64,000 nt of DNA, taken from assembly GCF_002001205.1 (NCBI RefSeq), contig NZ_MUNZ01000115.1, forward strand, positions 1 to 64,000, read 5' to 3'. Shown here in pieces: positions 35,972-46,684 of this stretch (position 1 is its first letter; each line of letters opens with the position of its first letter). The notes below the pieces were generated by a model. That model made no database searches and was not told where the DNA came from. It was given only the letters and a program-made list of their open reading frames with translations. A program made the position numbers and the translations under genes. The stretch is from Hydrogenophaga sp. A37 (lineage in GTDB: Bacteria > Pseudomonadota > Gammaproteobacteria > Burkholderiales > Burkholderiaceae_C).

Positions 35972-36847
35972 ATGAAGATTCAAAAAGCCGTTTTTCCCGT
36001 GGGTGGTTTGGGCACCCGTTTCCTACCTGCGACCAAGGCCATTCCCAAAGAGATGCTGCCGGTGGTCGACAAGCCGCTGATCCAGTACGCGGTCGACGAG
36101 GCCTATGCCGCGGGGATCAGGGAAATGATATTTATCACTGGCCGCCACAAGCGCGCCATCGGGGACCATTTTGACGCTGCTTTCGAGCTCGAATATGAGC
36201 TTGAGCGGGGCAACAAAACCGAGTTGCTTCAGATTGTCCACGACATCAAGCCGGACGACATGGACTGCGTGTTCATTCGCCAGCCGCGCCCGCTGGGCCT
36301 GGGTCATGCCGTGCTGTGTGCGGAGTGTGTGGTGGGCAACGACCCGTTTGCGGTTTTGTTGGCCGATGACCTGATGGTGGGTAAATCAGGAGGCCCTTCT
36401 GTCCTTCAGCAAATGGTCGCTGCCTATGAGCAGAGCCCGGGCACCGTGCTGGCCGTGCAGGACGTGCCACGCGAGGACACTCGGCGCTATGGAGTGGTGG
36501 ATGTCCATGGTGTCATCGACACCGTGGCAGAGGTTTTTGGCATGGTGGAAAAGCCTATGCCCGAGGCGGCACCGTCGACGCTGGCAGTGGCGGGTCGCTA
36601 TATCCTCACACCGGGGGTGTTTGAGAGCATTCGTCGCCAACCTCGCGGCGCGGGTGGCGAGATCCAGCTGACCGATGGTATTGCCGCATTGATCGGCACC
36701 GAAAAGGTGTATGCCTACCGCTATGAGGGCACACGCTACGATTGCGGCAGCAAGGAAGGCTTCCTGCAGGCCACCATTGACCTGGCATTGGCCAATCCCG
36801 AACTGAGCGATGCGGTTCGTGCGCACATGCGGGCGGCACTGGGCTGA
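35972..36847 (+). CDS. galU: UTP-glucose-1-phosphate uridylyltransferase
   Basis: A 291-residue nucleotidyltransferase making UDP-glucose for polysaccharides. It opens with [20 protein letters not shown], followed by [17 protein letters not shown]; further on come [10 protein letters not shown] and [14 protein letters not shown]. The start at 35972 begins MKIQKAVFP. It follows the S49 peptidase by 35 bp and is convergent with the RsmI-like gene. Confidence 0.95.
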   Translation: MKIQKAVFPVGGLGTRFLPATKAIPKEMLPVVDKPLIQYAVDEAYAAGIREMIFITGRHKRAIGDHFDAAFELEYELERGNKTELLQIVHDIKPDDMDCVFIRQPRPLGLGHAVLCAECVVGNDPFAVLLADDLMVGKSGGPSVLQQMVAAYEQSPGTVLAVQDVPREDTRRYGVVDVHGVIDTVAEVFGMVEKPMPEAAPSTLAVAGRYILTPGVFESIRRQPRGAGGEIQLTDGIAALIGTEKVYAYRYEGTRYDCGSKEGFLQATIDLALANPELSDAVRAHMRAALG

Positions 36848-36864
36848 TCCGCGTCGAGAGACGT

Positions 36865-37668
36865 TCAGCGCCCGATCAGAAAAACCGCTGGCAGATTCAG
36901 CGGGAGCTGCGCACCGAGCCCACGGCTTTTCCATTCGCTGAGCAGCGCGCTGCGCGAGCTTTGTCGAGGCAGACTTAGCCCGCAACTCACCGCCAGACGG
37001 GTGTGCGGGTGCAGGGTCTGCAGCAGGGCCTGGAGCAGGGCGGCATTGCGGTAAGGCGTTTCAATCAGGATCTGCGTCTGCCCTGTTTTGAGCGCCACGG
37101 CCTCCAGTTCACGCAGGCGCTTGCTGCGCTGTGCCGGGTCCTGGGGCACGTAACCGACGAAGGCGAAATCCTGGCCATTGAGCCCGCTGGCGGCCAAGGC
37201 CAGCATCAGCGACATGGGACCTGCGAGCGGCCGTACCTCCAGGTTCATGGAGTGGGCGGCGCGCACGATGGAACTCCCCGGGTCGGCAATCGCTGGCATG
37301 CCAGCTTCACACACCAGACCCATGTCGTGCCCCAGCAGTGCCGGTGCCAACAAGGTTCGTGCCTCGTTGTCGCTGGAGGTGGCCGGAGCGTGGTCCCCTT
37401 TTTTGTGTGCTTGTCGAGGCAGCTCGGCGATGTGTTGCGCTTGAAGTGGTGCGGCCAGGCCGTTCAGTGCCTCTACCCGCTTGAGGAAGGCCCGGGTGCT
37501 TTTCGCGTTTTCGCTGATCCAGTGTGTGAGTTGGGCTGCAATCGCCAGTGTGTCTCCCGGCAGGCACTGAGTGATGGGCGCGGGCACTTCACCATCGGTC
37601 AGACAGCCGAAGTCCAGCGGTGTGGGCACCAGATAGAGCACGCCGGGCACGACGGAGAGGTGGGTCAC
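36865..37668 (-). CDS. SAM-dependent tetrapyrrole-methylase-family protein (RsmI-like)
   Basis: A 267-residue protein with GVLYLVPTPL at the start, AGMPAIADPGSSIVRAAH in the middle, and LAGPMSLMLALAASGLNGQDF, the pattern of the RsmI branch that methylates C1402 of 16S rRNA. It is somewhat different from RsmI itself, so the substrate is not certain. It starts at GTG 37668, overlapping the Maf stop by 4 bp (GTGA), so it is translated after maf. Confidence 0.85.
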   Translation of the reverse strand: MTHLSVVPGVLYLVPTPLDFGCLTDGEVPAPITQCLPGDTLAIAAQLTHWISENAKSTRAFLKRVEALNGLAAPLQAQHIAELPRQAHKKGDHAPATSSDNEARTLLAPALLGHDMGLVCEAGMPAIADPGSSIVRAAHSMNLEVRPLAGPMSLMLALAASGLNGQDFAFVGYVPQDPAQRSKRLRELEAVALKTGQTQILIETPYRNAALLQALLQTLHPHTRLAVSCGLSLPRQSSRSALLSEWKSRGLGAQLPLNLPAVFLIGR

Positions 37669-38279
37669 AGGATGTGCACTCCTGCCGCGCGCAGCATCTG
37701 GCAGGTGCGGATGAGCGGCAGGCCCACCAAGGCGCTGGGATCGTCGTTGTCGATGCGTTCCAGCAGCGCGATACCCAAGCCCTCGCTCTTGGCGCTGCCC
37801 GCGCAGTCATAGGGTTGTTCGGCAAGCAGGTAGCGTTCGATCTCGGCGTCCGTCAACGCCCGAAACACCACCCGGACCGGAGCGAGATCGACCCGTTCAA
37901 AACCGCTCGCGAGACAAACGACGGCAACAGCCGTCTGGAAAACCACGGCGTGACCACGCATGCTCTGCAGCTGGGCGACCGCACGTTCATGACTCCCAGG
38001 TTTACCCAGCGCCATGCCGTCCAGATCGGCCACCTGGTCGCTGCCGATCACGACCGCTTCTGGGAAGCGCTGTGCCACCTCGTGAGCTTTGGCCAATGCC
38101 AGACGCAGGGCCAGCGCCTGTGGGGCTTCGCTGGGTAGCGGGGTTTCGTCAACGTCCGGGCTGACCGTGGCGAAAGGGAGGCGCAGTCGGTTCAGCAATT
38201 CCCGGCGATAGCGCGAGGTGGACCCCAGGATCAATGGTCGCGTAGTCGTGTCGTGTCTGGGTGCTGTGTTGTCTGCCAT
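37665..38279 (-). CDS. maf: Maf-family nucleotide pyrophosphatase
   Basis: A 204-residue enzyme that removes modified or excess nucleoside triphosphates. It has LILGSTSRYRRELLNRL, the VSPDVDETP segment, EAVVIGSDQVAD and a KSEGLGIALLERIDN segment. The ATG at 38279 begins the Maf fold; a much longer frame from 38555 is rejected because it covers yceD. It is divergent from yceD with 47 bp between starts, a conserved arrangement (maf-yceD-rpmF-plsX). Confidence 0.92.
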   Translation of the reverse strand: MADNTAPRHDTTTRPLILGSTSRYRRELLNRLRLPFATVSPDVDETPLPSEAPQALALRLALAKAHEVAQRFPEAVVIGSDQVADLDGMALGKPGSHERAVAQLQSMRGHAVVFQTAVAVVCLASGFERVDLAPVRVVFRALTDAEIERYLLAEQPYDCAGSAKSEGLGIALLERIDNDDPSALVGLPLIRTCQMLRAAGVHIL

Positions 38280-38326
38280 GTCGGTATTGTCCCCGGTTCG
38301 AAGGACGGTTCTTTTACACTGCTCGC

Positions 38327-38881
38327 ATGAAAACGAACTCTGACAAGACGTGGAATCCGCGCAGGCTTGATGTTCGCGCATTTGCCGAAGCGGGCGCCAC
38401 GCTTCAGGCGGATTTGCCTCTGACCGCTTTGATGCGACTGTCGGCCGAGCGTGGCCCGGATGATGGTGGTACCTCGGTGATTTTTTGGCAAGCACATGGA
38501 GAGTTGCGCCCGGCCGCTGGTGGTACGCCCGCCGTGTGGATGCACTTGCAAGCAAGTGCTGCTGTGCCTATGAGCTGTCAGCGTTGCCTGGGCTCGGTGA
38601 GCATTCCGCTGGATGTGGATCGTTGGTTTCGATTCGTGGCAGACGAGGCCACGGCTGAGGCCGAGGACGACGACAGCGAGGAGGACGTGCTGGCCCTGGA
38701 GCCGCGGCCTGACTTGCTGGACTTGTTGGAAGATGAACTTTTGATGGCTGTGCCCTTGGTGCCCATGCACGATGCATGTCCCGCGCCCTTGCCTGCGGTT
38801 GCAAATAATTTGGGTGTTTCACCAGAGGCGCCATCTACCCCGCCCCACCCATTTGCGGCGCTGGCCCGACTCCGTAAATGA
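38327..38881 (+). CDS. YceD/DUF177 protein
   Basis: A 184-residue DUF177 protein with the PMSCQRCLGSVSIPLDVDR motif (CxRC) and an acidic segment VADEATAEAEDDDSEEDVLA. Genes of this family nearly always precede rpmF and are needed for 23S rRNA biogenesis in some bacteria. ATG 38327 begins MKTNSDKTW; the longer frame from 38261 overlaps the maf promoter. Confidence 0.9.
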   Translation: MKTNSDKTWNPRRLDVRAFAEAGATLQADLPLTALMRLSAERGPDDGGTSVIFWQAHGELRPAAGGTPAVWMHLQASAAVPMSCQRCLGSVSIPLDVDRWFRFVADEATAEAEDDDSEEDVLALEPRPDLLDLLEDELLMAVPLVPMHDACPAPLPAVANNLGVSPEAPSTPPHPFAALARLRK

Positions 38882-38920
38882 GTGGATGGTTTGAATTTGG
38901 CGATATCAGCCTCTTCGGGT

Positions 38921-38926
38921 TATAAT
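38921..38926 (+). promoter_or_regulatory. TATAAT box upstream of rpmF
   Basis: A consensus TATAAT lies 40 bp after the yceD stop and about 100 bp before rpmF, preceded by GGGT as in extended -10 promoters. No good -35 is at the right distance. It probably gives rpmF-plsX-fab a second start besides read-through from yceD. Confidence 0.5.
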
Positions 38927-39026
38927 CCTAGGCTTTGCGCTGGCAACCAGTTGGCTGGGCCTGATGGCAAGTGTCCATTCAGGCAGCAGGCGCACCCGTC
39001 ACCACCACCGAATTCAGGAGCCCACC

Positions 39027-39209
39027 ATGGCCGTCCAGCAAAACAAAAAGTCCCCCTCCAAGCGCGGCATGCACCGTTCGCACAATGCGTTGAACGTGCC
39101 GGGCATCGCCGTGGAGCCCACCACCGGCGAAATCCATCTGCGCCACCACATCAGCCCCAATGGCTTTTACCGTGGTCGCCAGGTGCTGAAAAACAAATCA
39201 GAAGCCTGA
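39027..39209 (+). CDS. rpmF: Ribosomal protein L32
   Basis: A 60-residue protein: [18 protein letters not shown], then [17 protein letters not shown]. This is bacterial L32. The zinc Cys found in some L32 proteins are absent, as usual in beta-proteobacteria. AGGAG lies upstream of ATG 39027. It stands between yceD and plsX and is followed by a terminator-like hairpin. Confidence 0.96.
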   Translation: MAVQQNKKSPSKRGMHRSHNALNVPGIAVEPTTGEIHLRHHISPNGFYRGRQVLKNKSEA

Positions 39210-39274
39210 ATGTCTGCTGGTCAGGGTTCTGCCGCGCTCGCGCGTCAGGCTTCCCGGCTGCAGTTCAGGTGCAG

Positions 39275-39302
39275 GCCCGCATGATCCATGCGGGCTTTTT
39301 TT
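39275..39302 (+). terminator. Hairpin and T run after rpmF
   Basis: Nine-base arms GCCCGCATG (39275-39283) and CATGCGGGC (39287-39295) with a 3-nt loop are followed by seven T. It would reduce transcription into plsX, setting a lower level for lipid genes than for L32. Confidence 0.9.
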
Positions 39303-39342
39303 ATGGTTGGGGCGCTCTGCGTGCCAGTAACGGAATGTTGAC

Positions 39343-40404
39343 ATGATCACCGTCGCAGTGGATTGCATGGGGGGAGACGTCGGTCCGGCGACCACCTTGC
39401 CGGCGTGTGCGGCCTTTTTGAGCAGCCATCCACAAGCCCAGCTGTTGCTGGTTGGGCAGCCGGAGGCTTTTCGACCTTGGCCGCAGGTGCTCAACAACGT
39501 TCGTTGCCGCGTGGTTGCGGCCAGCGAGGTTGTCGCCATGGATGACCCCGTGGAGGTCGCCATGCGCAAGAAAAAAGACTCGTCCATGCGCGTGGCGATT
39601 CAGCAGGTGAAAGATGGGACAGCCCAGGCGGTGGTTTCTGCTGGCAACACTGGTGCCCTGATGGCGATTTCCCGCTACCTGCTCAAGACGATCGACGGCA
39701 TCGACCGTCCTGCCATTGCCAGTCAAATGCCCAACGCGCTGGGCGGTGCCACAACGGTGCTTGATCTCGGTGCCAACGTGGACTGCACCGCCGAACACCT
39801 GCTTCAGTTTGCTGTGATGGGTTCTGCGCTGGTCGTGGCCATCACAGGTCGTGAAGAGCCAACCGTTGGCCTGCTCAATGTGGGTGAAGAGTTGATCAAA
39901 GGCAGTGAAGTGATCAAAAAAGCTGGTGTTTTGCTTCGAAATGCTGCCAGTACGGGCGATCTCAATTTCTTTGGCAATGTTGAAGGTAACGATATTTTTA
40001 AGGGTACGACGGACATCGTGGTTTGCGATGGATTCGTGGGCAACGTTGCGCTGAAGACCAGTGAGGGATTGGCGACCATGATTGGCAGCTTCATCAAGGC
40101 CGAGTTTTCTCGCAGCATTTTTACGAAAATAGGCGCATTGTTCGCTTATCCGGTGATATCTGCGTTCAAAAAACGCATGGATTACCGGCGCTACAACGGA
40201 GCTGCCTTGTTGGGTTTGCGTGGGCTCGTGTTCAAAAGCCACGGCTCGGCAGACGCGTTTGCTTTTGAGCAGGCACTGGGCCGGGCTTATGATGCGGCCC
40301 AGAACCAGTTGCTCGACAAGGTGAAGGAGCGCATTGCCCACGCGGCACCGCTCATCGCTCCCGAGGGCATCCCCAGCGACCTCAAGAGCATTCCGACGCT
40401 GTAA
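39343..40404 (+). CDS. plsX: Phosphate acyltransferase PlsX
   Basis: A 353-residue enzyme that makes acyl-phosphate from acyl-ACP for phospholipid synthesis. It starts [14 protein letters not shown], and has [27 protein letters not shown] and an NVEGNDIF segment. It leads the plsX-fabH-fabD-fabG-acpP-fabF cluster, with fabH 20 bp downstream. Confidence 0.95.
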   Translation: MITVAVDCMGGDVGPATTLPACAAFLSSHPQAQLLLVGQPEAFRPWPQVLNNVRCRVVAASEVVAMDDPVEVAMRKKKDSSMRVAIQQVKDGTAQAVVSAGNTGALMAISRYLLKTIDGIDRPAIASQMPNALGGATTVLDLGANVDCTAEHLLQFAVMGSALVVAITGREEPTVGLLNVGEELIKGSEVIKKAGVLLRNAASTGDLNFFGNVEGNDIFKGTTDIVVCDGFVGNVALKTSEGLATMIGSFIKAEFSRSIFTKIGALFAYPVISAFKKRMDYRRYNGAALLGLRGLVFKSHGSADAFAFEQALGRAYDAAQNQLLDKVKERIAHAAPLIAPEGIPSDLKSIPTL

Positions 40405-40424
40405 CGCCCGTTATCCAATCCCGT

Positions 40425-41402
40425 ATGACACGCTTCGCCCGCATTTCTGGCACCGGCAGTTGCCTGCCCCCCTTGCGACTGACCAATGCCGACATGGTGG
40501 CGCGTTTGGCCACAGCGGGCGTTGAAACCAGTGATGAGTGGATCGTTGAGCGCACGGGCATCCGGGCGCGGCACTTCGCGTCGGACGGTGTGTTTGCCAG
40601 TGACTTGGCTGCCGACGCATGCCGCAATGCGTTGGACGCAGCCGGCGTTTCTGCGAAAGAAATTGACCTGATCATCGTGGCCACGTCGACGCCCGATATG
40701 GTGTTTCCTTCGACCGCCGCCATCCTCCAGCACAAGCTCGGCATTGCAGGTTGCCCAGTGTTTGATGTTCAAGCGGTGTGCAGCGGGTTCATTTACGCCT
40801 TGACCGTGGCCGACGCGCTGATTCGGACCGGCAGTGCCAGCAAGGTGCTGGTGGTCGGTTCTGAAGTGTTCTCCCGGTTGCTCGACTTCAATGATCGAAC
40901 GACGTGCGTGTTGTTTGGTGACGGCGCCGGTGCGGTGGTGGTGGAGGCCAGCGACACGCCCGGCATTCTGGCCACGGATATCCATGCAGATGGAAAGCAC
41001 GCCGGCATCCTGTGTGTGCCGGGTCATGTCTCGGGTGGTCACATATTGGGTGACCCTTTGCTCAAAATGGACGGCCAGGCGGTGTTCAAGCTGGCGGTGG
41101 GCGTGCTTGAAGACACCGCCCGGGCTGTGCTTGCCAAGGCGGGCAGGACAGAGGCCGACATTGACTGGTTGATTCCCCATCAGGCGAACATCCGCATCAT
41201 GGCCAGTACCGCCCGAAAGCTCAAGTTGCCGATGGACAAGGTGGTGGTCACGGTCGATCAGCACGGCAACACGTCTGCCGCGTCCATTCCTCTGGCCCTT
41301 GATTGCGCGGTGCGCCAGGGTCAGGTGAAAAAGGGTGACACCCTGATGCTCGAAGGTGTGGGCGGTGGATTCACCTGGGGCTCGGTCTTGCTGGACTTCT
41401 AA
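40425..41402 (+). CDS. fabH: 3-oxoacyl-ACP synthase III
   Basis: A 325-residue condensing enzyme that starts fatty acid synthesis from acetyl-CoA and malonyl-ACP. The nucleophile Cys is in [12 protein letters not shown] (about residue 113), the catalytic His in PHQANIRIM and the Asn in [11 protein letters not shown]. It follows plsX and precedes fabD. Confidence 0.95.
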   Translation: MTRFARISGTGSCLPPLRLTNADMVARLATAGVETSDEWIVERTGIRARHFASDGVFASDLAADACRNALDAAGVSAKEIDLIIVATSTPDMVFPSTAAILQHKLGIAGCPVFDVQAVCSGFIYALTVADALIRTGSASKVLVVGSEVFSRLLDFNDRTTCVLFGDGAGAVVVEASDTPGILATDIHADGKHAGILCVPGHVSGGHILGDPLLKMDGQAVFKLAVGVLEDTARAVLAKAGRTEADIDWLIPHQANIRIMASTARKLKLPMDKVVVTVDQHGNTSAASIPLALDCAVRQGQVKKGDTLMLEGVGGGFTWGSVLLDF

Positions 41403-41456
41403 GCAAGTCGCCTGCTGCAGGGCTCTTTTCCGATCGATTCGATGTTTGTACCGACC

Positions 41457-42407
41457 ATGACTTCATTTGCATTTGTTTTTCCCGGGCAAGGATCCCAGGC
41501 CGTTGGCATGCTCGATGCGTGGGCTGACCACCCTGTGGTGGCGGAGACGCTGAAGGAGGCGTCCGATGCCCTGGATGAAGACGTCGGCTGCCTGATCAAG
41601 GATGGCCCCAAAGAAGCATTGGCCCTGACCACGAACACCCAGCCCGTGATGCTGGTTGCGGGAGTGGCCGCTTGGCGGGTGTGGCGCGCGGAGGGCGGTG
41701 CGCTGCCAGCCATCGTCGCCGGTCATTCTTTAGGTGAGTACTCGGCCTTGGTCGCTTCGGGCGTCTTGACGCTGGCACAGGCTGCGCCATTGGTGCGGTT
41801 TCGTGCCGCTGCCATGCAAGAGGCGGTGCCGGTGGGCACCGGGGCCATGGCTGCGATTCTCGGCATGCCGTCCGCCCAAGTAATCGCCGGCTGTGCCGAG
41901 GTGCAGGCCGCCATGGGGCCCGACAGCACGGAAGTGGTTGAGGCCGTGAACTTCAATGACCCGATGCAGACGGTGATCGCCGGCAGTAAGGCGGCAGTTG
42001 AGAAGGCTTGCGAAGTGCTCAAGGCCAATGGTGCCAAGCGTGCATTGCCGCTGCCGGTGTCAGCGCCGTTTCATTCGAGCCTCATGAAACCCGCCGCTGA
42101 GAAGCTCAAGCTGCTGTTGGCCGACACGGTGTTTGCCGCACCGCAGATCCCGGTGCTCAACAACATCGACGTGGCGATGGAAACCGATGCGTTGCGCATA
42201 CGGGATGCGCTGTATCGACAGGCGTTTGGCCCCGTTCGGTGGGTGGAGTGTGTGAGCGCTATGAAGGCTCGGGGCGTGTCCACTCTGGTTGAATGTGGTC
42301 CTGGCAAGGTGCTGGCCGGCATGGTTAGGCGCATTGACGCCGACATGAGCGGTGTCGCTTTGTTCGATCCGGCCACGCTGGCCGATGTGAAAACCTTGCT
42401 GGCCTGA
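41457..42407 (+). CDS. fabD: Malonyl-CoA:ACP transacylase
   Basis: A 316-residue enzyme loading malonate onto ACP. It begins FVFPGQGSQAVGM, the nucleophile Ser is in AGHSLGEYSAL, and the catalytic His in PVSAPFHSSLM. The ATG at 41457 fits the usual MTxFAFVFPGQGSQ start; an ATG at 41442 is in frame, and neither has a clear ribosome site. It is followed by fabG after 14 bp. Confidence 0.94.
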   Translation: MTSFAFVFPGQGSQAVGMLDAWADHPVVAETLKEASDALDEDVGCLIKDGPKEALALTTNTQPVMLVAGVAAWRVWRAEGGALPAIVAGHSLGEYSALVASGVLTLAQAAPLVRFRAAAMQEAVPVGTGAMAAILGMPSAQVIAGCAEVQAAMGPDSTEVVEAVNFNDPMQTVIAGSKAAVEKACEVLKANGAKRALPLPVSAPFHSSLMKPAAEKLKLLLADTVFAAPQIPVLNNIDVAMETDALRIRDALYRQAFGPVRWVECVSAMKARGVSTLVECGPGKVLAGMVRRIDADMSGVALFDPATLADVKTLLA

Positions 42408-42421
42408 TCAAGGAGACGATG

Positions 42422-43183
42422 ATGTCTGAAATCAAATTTGCGGGGCAAGTGGCCCTGGTGACCGGTGCTTCGCGCGGAATTGGCGCGGCCATCGCCCTTG
42501 AGTTGGCCGCGCGCGGTCTGATCGTGGTCGGCACGGCCACGACCAACGAGGGTTCTTCCAAGATCAGTTCGGCGTTGGCGGCTGTGCCGGGCGTTGCAGC
42601 GGGCTCTCAAGGCGCCACGCTTAACGTTAATGACGCTGGTGCGGTGGATGCCCTGATCGATGAAATCACCAAGACGCATGGCGGACTGCAGGTGTTGGTG
42701 AACAATGCTGGCATCACCCGCGACATGCTGGCCATGCGCCTGAAAGACGACGATTGGGATGCGGTGCTCGACACCAACCTCAAGGCGGTGTTTCGCCTGA
42801 GCCGCGCGGTCATCCGCCCCATGATGAAGCAGCGCTACGGGCGCATCATCAGCATCACCAGCGTGGTGGGAGCCTCCGGCAATGCGGGGCAGGCCAATTA
42901 CGCTGCTGCGAAGGCTGGTGTGGCGGGCATGACGCGCGCTTTGGCTCGCGAGCTGGGCAGCAGGAACATCACGGTGAACTGCGTGGCGCCCGGCTTCATC
43001 GAAACCGACATGACCGCTGCTTTGCCGGAAGAGCAACAGAAAGCCTTGCTGGGTCAGATTCCACTCGGGCATTTGGGTAAACCGGCTGACATTGCACATG
43101 CGGTGTCCTATCTGGCCAGTCCGCAGGCGGCCTACGTCACCGGTCAGGAACTGCATGTCAATGGTGGCATGTTCATGTCCTGA
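42422..43183 (+). CDS. fabG: 3-oxoacyl-ACP reductase
   Basis: A 253-residue short-chain dehydrogenase using NADPH. The cofactor loop is LVTGASRGIGAAIA, with NNAGITRDMLAMR, and the catalytic YxxxK is in NYAAAKAGVAGM. The second of two adjacent ATG codons (42422) is favoured by an AAGGAG six bases upstream. Confidence 0.95.
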   Translation: MSEIKFAGQVALVTGASRGIGAAIALELAARGLIVVGTATTNEGSSKISSALAAVPGVAAGSQGATLNVNDAGAVDALIDEITKTHGGLQVLVNNAGITRDMLAMRLKDDDWDAVLDTNLKAVFRLSRAVIRPMMKQRYGRIISITSVVGASGNAGQANYAAAKAGVAGMTRALARELGSRNITVNCVAPGFIETDMTAALPEEQQKALLGQIPLGHLGKPADIAHAVSYLASPQAAYVTGQELHVNGGMFMS

Positions 43184-43228
43184 CAATTCCTTGCCTTTCT
43201 TCCGCCGCAGAGCCGTCCGGCGGGCCGC

Positions 43229-43534
<306 letters not shown>

Positions 43535-43541
43535 TCCGTCC

Positions 43542-44786
43542 ATGAGCCGTCGTCGCGTTGTCGTGACCGGCCTGGGTTGTATCAGCCCCGTGGGCAACAC
43601 GGTGGCTGAAGCTTGGGCCAACCTTCTTGCCGGCAAGTCCGGCATCGATCTCATCACCAAGTTTGATGCCTCGGGCTTCAACTGCCATTTCGGGGGCGAG
43701 GTCAAAGGGTTCAATGTGGAGTCGTACATGACCTCGAAAGAGGCCCGTGCGATGGACACCTTCATTCATTTTGGTATTGCTGCGGCAGTTCAGGCGGTTG
43801 CAGACTCCGGGCTTCCTACTGGTGATGCCCTGGGGGATGAACAAGCGACCCGCATCGGTTGCAACATCGGCTCCGGTATCGGTGGTTTGCCTTTGATCGA
43901 GGCCACGCATGCGGAGTTGGTCAGCCGCGGTCCGCGGCGCATCTCTCCATTCTTTGTGCCAGCGTCGATCATCAACATGATTTCAGGTCATGTATCGATC
44001 AAATTCGGCTTCAAGGGGCCCAACATTGCCGTGGTCACGGCTTGCACCACTGGCTTGCATGCCATTGGCTTGTCGGCCCGCATGATCGAGTACGGTGATG
44101 CCGATGTGATGGTGGCTGGTGGGGCAGAGTCCACCGTGTCGCCGCTTGGGTTGGGTGGTTTCGCCGCTGCGCGAGCGCTGTCCACTCGCAATGACGATCC
44201 CAAGACCGCGTCCCGACCCTGGGACAAGGACAGGGACGGTTTTGTTCTGGGCGAAGGCGCGGGCGTCGTGGTGCTCGAAGAGTACGAACACGCCAAAGCG
44301 CGCGGAGCCAGAATCTACGCTGAACTGGTGGGTTTTGGCATGAGTGCGGATGCGTACCACATGACCGCGCCCAATGAAGACGGCCCTCGGCGTTCGATGG
44401 TGCAGGCATTGAAAAATGCCGGCATCAACGCTGATCAGATTGATTACCTCAATGCTCATGGCACATCCACGCCGCTGGGCGATTTGAATGAGACCAACGC
44501 CATCAAGGCCGCGCTGGGTCACCACGCCAAGAACACGGTGGTGAACTCGACCAAGTCCATGACAGGGCACCTGCTCGGTGGCGCGGGCGGCATTGAGAGC
44601 GTTTTCACTGTGATGGCCCTGCACGAACAGAAGAGCCCACCCACCATCAACATCTTCAACCAGGATCCCGAATGCGACCTGGACTATTGCGCCAACACGG
44701 CGCGCGACATGAAGATCGAAGTGGCCATCAAGAACAACTTTGGTTTTGGTGGCACCAACGGCACCCTGGTTTTCAAGCGCATCTGA
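43542..44786 (+). CDS. fabF: 3-oxoacyl-ACP synthase II
   Basis: A 414-residue condensing enzyme. The nucleophile Cys lies in [13 protein letters not shown] (about 165), the two His in [11 protein letters not shown] and [14 protein letters not shown]. It elongates acyl-ACP and produces cis-vaccenate at low temperature in E. coli. It ends the fab cluster. Confidence 0.96.
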   Translation: MSRRRVVVTGLGCISPVGNTVAEAWANLLAGKSGIDLITKFDASGFNCHFGGEVKGFNVESYMTSKEARAMDTFIHFGIAAAVQAVADSGLPTGDALGDEQATRIGCNIGSGIGGLPLIEATHAELVSRGPRRISPFFVPASIINMISGHVSIKFGFKGPNIAVVTACTTGLHAIGLSARMIEYGDADVMVAGGAESTVSPLGLGGFAAARALSTRNDDPKTASRPWDKDRDGFVLGEGAGVVVLEEYEHAKARGARIYAELVGFGMSADAYHMTAPNEDGPRRSMVQALKNAGINADQIDYLNAHGTSTPLGDLNETNAIKAALGHHAKNTVVNSTKSMTGHLLGGAGGIESVFTVMALHEQKSPPTINIFNQDPECDLDYCANTARDMKIEVAIKNNFGFGGTNGTLVFKRI

Positions 44787-44823
44787 TCTGACGCGCTCGC
44801 TTTCCAACCTGTTTACGTAGAAC

Positions 44824-45279
44824 ATGCGCAGCGCCCCATCGGTCACGTATCCGGTGGGGCGATGTGCTTTTTATGCCTGGCTTCTGATCGCATCGGGTTG
44901 TCTGTGCCTGGGTGTGCTGGCTTGGAGCCTGCGTGTCGTGCCGTGGTGGAGCGCTGTGTTTGGTTTGTTGCTCTGGCTGATGTGGGGTGCCGTGGCCGCT
45001 GTGAACTGGCGTGATTCGCCGGTCGGGCGTTTGCAGTGGGCCGCGGTGGCGACACCTGTTGATGACCTGTTGAAGCGTGATGGCGCCTGGTTTTGGCACA
45101 GCACGGCCTATCAGGACGGCGTGGCGCTGCTTCGGGTGGAGCGGGTGCAAGATTTGCAGCGTTGGATGCTGTTGCGATTGCACAACCCGGATGGCGCCCG
45201 GACTTGGGTTTGGGTTGCACGGGCCAGTGATCCACAACGTTGGGACGACCTTCGACGTGCGGTGGTGGCCCGTGGGTGA
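44824..45279 (+). CDS. Hypothetical membrane protein between fabF and rpoE
   Basis: A 151-residue protein with two hydrophobic helices (about 15-35 and 40-60) followed by a soluble part rich in Trp (DGAWFWHSTAYQDGVALLR, RWMLLRLHNPDG). The layout recalls YgfX/CptA-type proteins (two helices and a small beta domain), but I cannot confirm that. A similar small gene lies at this place in related Burkholderiales. It may be co-transcribed with rpoE, 54 bp downstream. Confidence 0.7.
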   Translation: MRSAPSVTYPVGRCAFYAWLLIASGCLCLGVLAWSLRVVPWWSAVFGLLLWLMWGAVAAVNWRDSPVGRLQWAAVATPVDDLLKRDGAWFWHSTAYQDGVALLRVERVQDLQRWMLLRLHNPDGARTWVWVARASDPQRWDDLRRAVVARG

Positions 45280-45333
45280 CAGCTGTTTCCTTCGGCGCTT
45301 GGGGTATATTCCCGCGGCCCAACCACCAGCCGC

Positions 45334-45978
45334 ATGACCACACCCGACGACCACTCAGCCCCTCCACCTCCGGACAGCGATGTCATGCTGGTGCAGCGCA
45401 CGCTGGCGGGTGAGCAAAAGGCCTTCGAGATGCTGGTCGTCAAGTATCAGCGGCGGGTGGAGCGTCTGATTGGGCGCATGGTGCGTGACAGCGATCTGGT
45501 GCAGGACATTGCTCAGGAGACCTTCATTCGCGCCTACCGTGCGTTGGCCCAGTTTCGCGGTGACGCGCAGTTCTACACATGGCTTTACCGCATCGCGGTG
45601 AACACGGCCAAAAAACAGCTGATGGAGCTCAAGCGCGATCCGTTGGTGTTTCAGTCGCAGATGAAATCGGCCGATGACGATGAAACTTCTGGGTACGAAC
45701 GCGAACTAAACAGCCAGGTTGCCGATACCGAAACACCTGAGGCGGTGTTGGCCAGCAAAGAAATCGCCGAAGCCGTGAACGCCGTCATGGACGGATTGCC
45801 TGAGGAGTTGCGCATGGCGATCACTTTGCGAGAAATTGAGGGTTTGAGCTATGAAGAGATTGCACAGACGCTGGAGTGTCCAATCGGCACAGTGCGCTCC
45901 CGGATTTTCCGGGCACGAGAGGCCATTTCAAGCCGGATCAAGCCCATGCTGGATCATCAGTCGGGCAAGCGTTGGTAG
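45334..45978 (+). CDS. rpoE: RNA polymerase sigma-E factor
   Basis: A 214-residue ECF sigma factor (RpoE/AlgU). Region 2 has DLVQDIAQETFIRAYRALAQ and the DNA-melting FYTWLYRIAVNTAKK; region 4 has ITLREIEGLSYEEIAQTLEC then PIGTVRSRIFRAREAI. It directs the envelope stress response. rseA, rseB and mucD follow on the same strand and form its control loop. Confidence 0.95.
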   Translation: MTTPDDHSAPPPPDSDVMLVQRTLAGEQKAFEMLVVKYQRRVERLIGRMVRDSDLVQDIAQETFIRAYRALAQFRGDAQFYTWLYRIAVNTAKKQLMELKRDPLVFQSQMKSADDDETSGYERELNSQVADTETPEAVLASKEIAEAVNAVMDGLPEELRMAITLREIEGLSYEEIAQTLECPIGTVRSRIFRAREAISSRIKPMLDHQSGKRW

Positions 45979-46026
45979 CCAGCACCTTGGCGAAGATTGC
46001 TTCTCATATCGCACAGGAACGCTCCC

Positions 46027-46677
46027 ATGAACGCAGCAAACAGTCAAAACCTGGCCGATGAGTCGGCCCCGACGCCGGCCGAAGCGCGGGGCACGGTGAT
46101 GTCTGCCTTCATAGACAGCGAACTGTCGTCCTCTGAGCTGGATGCTTTGCTTAGGGACTACGCGGATGACGCGGATGCGCGTGCCGACTGGCAGGCGTAC
46201 CACCTGATCGGCGAGGTGTTGCGAGGCTCGTCCTCTCCCATCGTGTCTGCGCGGTCGGCACCCGACTTTGTGGCTGCTGTCTGTCAGGGCCTTCGAGCAG
46301 AGCAGGCGGTCCAAATGACCTTTTCGCCGCCGACACCTGACGTCCGGGGTCAGGCGGCCAACGACGGCGTTTTCCGTTGGAAGCTGGTCGCAGGACTCGC
46401 TTCGCTGGCTGCTGTGATGGCGGTGAGTTGGGCGTTGATTGGTGGTGCTGGGGCGCCTGCGATCAGTGCCGGGGCGCAGCTGGCCCTGGCATCTGACCCG
46501 TTGGGTGAACCTCAGGCCAACGCGGTGGTCGTGCAGACGGCTCAGGGGCAGGTGCTGCGCGACACTCGGTTGGAGGAGTTGCTGGCCGAGCACCGTCAGT
46601 ACGGCGGCATGTCCGCGCTACAGATGCCCGCAGGGTTCCTGCGCAATGCCACCTACGATGCCGCGCCGCAGCGCTGA
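46027..46677 (+). CDS. rseA: Sigma-E anti-sigma factor RseA
   Basis: A 216-residue membrane protein. The N-terminal anti-sigma domain (SAFIDSELSSSELDALLRDY, about 25-44) binds RpoE in the cytosol; one membrane helix (LVAGLASLAAVMAVSWALIG, about 120-139) follows; and the periplasmic part would bind RseB. Stress makes DegS/RseP cut it and free sigma-E. ATG 46027 has an AGGAA site. rseB starts 8 bp after the stop. Confidence 0.9.
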   Translation: MNAANSQNLADESAPTPAEARGTVMSAFIDSELSSSELDALLRDYADDADARADWQAYHLIGEVLRGSSSPIVSARSAPDFVAAVCQGLRAEQAVQMTFSPPTPDVRGQAANDGVFRWKLVAGLASLAAVMAVSWALIGGAGAPAISAGAQLALASDPLGEPQANAVVVQTAQGQVLRDTRLEELLAEHRQYGGMSALQMPAGFLRNATYDAAPQR

Positions 46678-46684
46678 AGTTGTC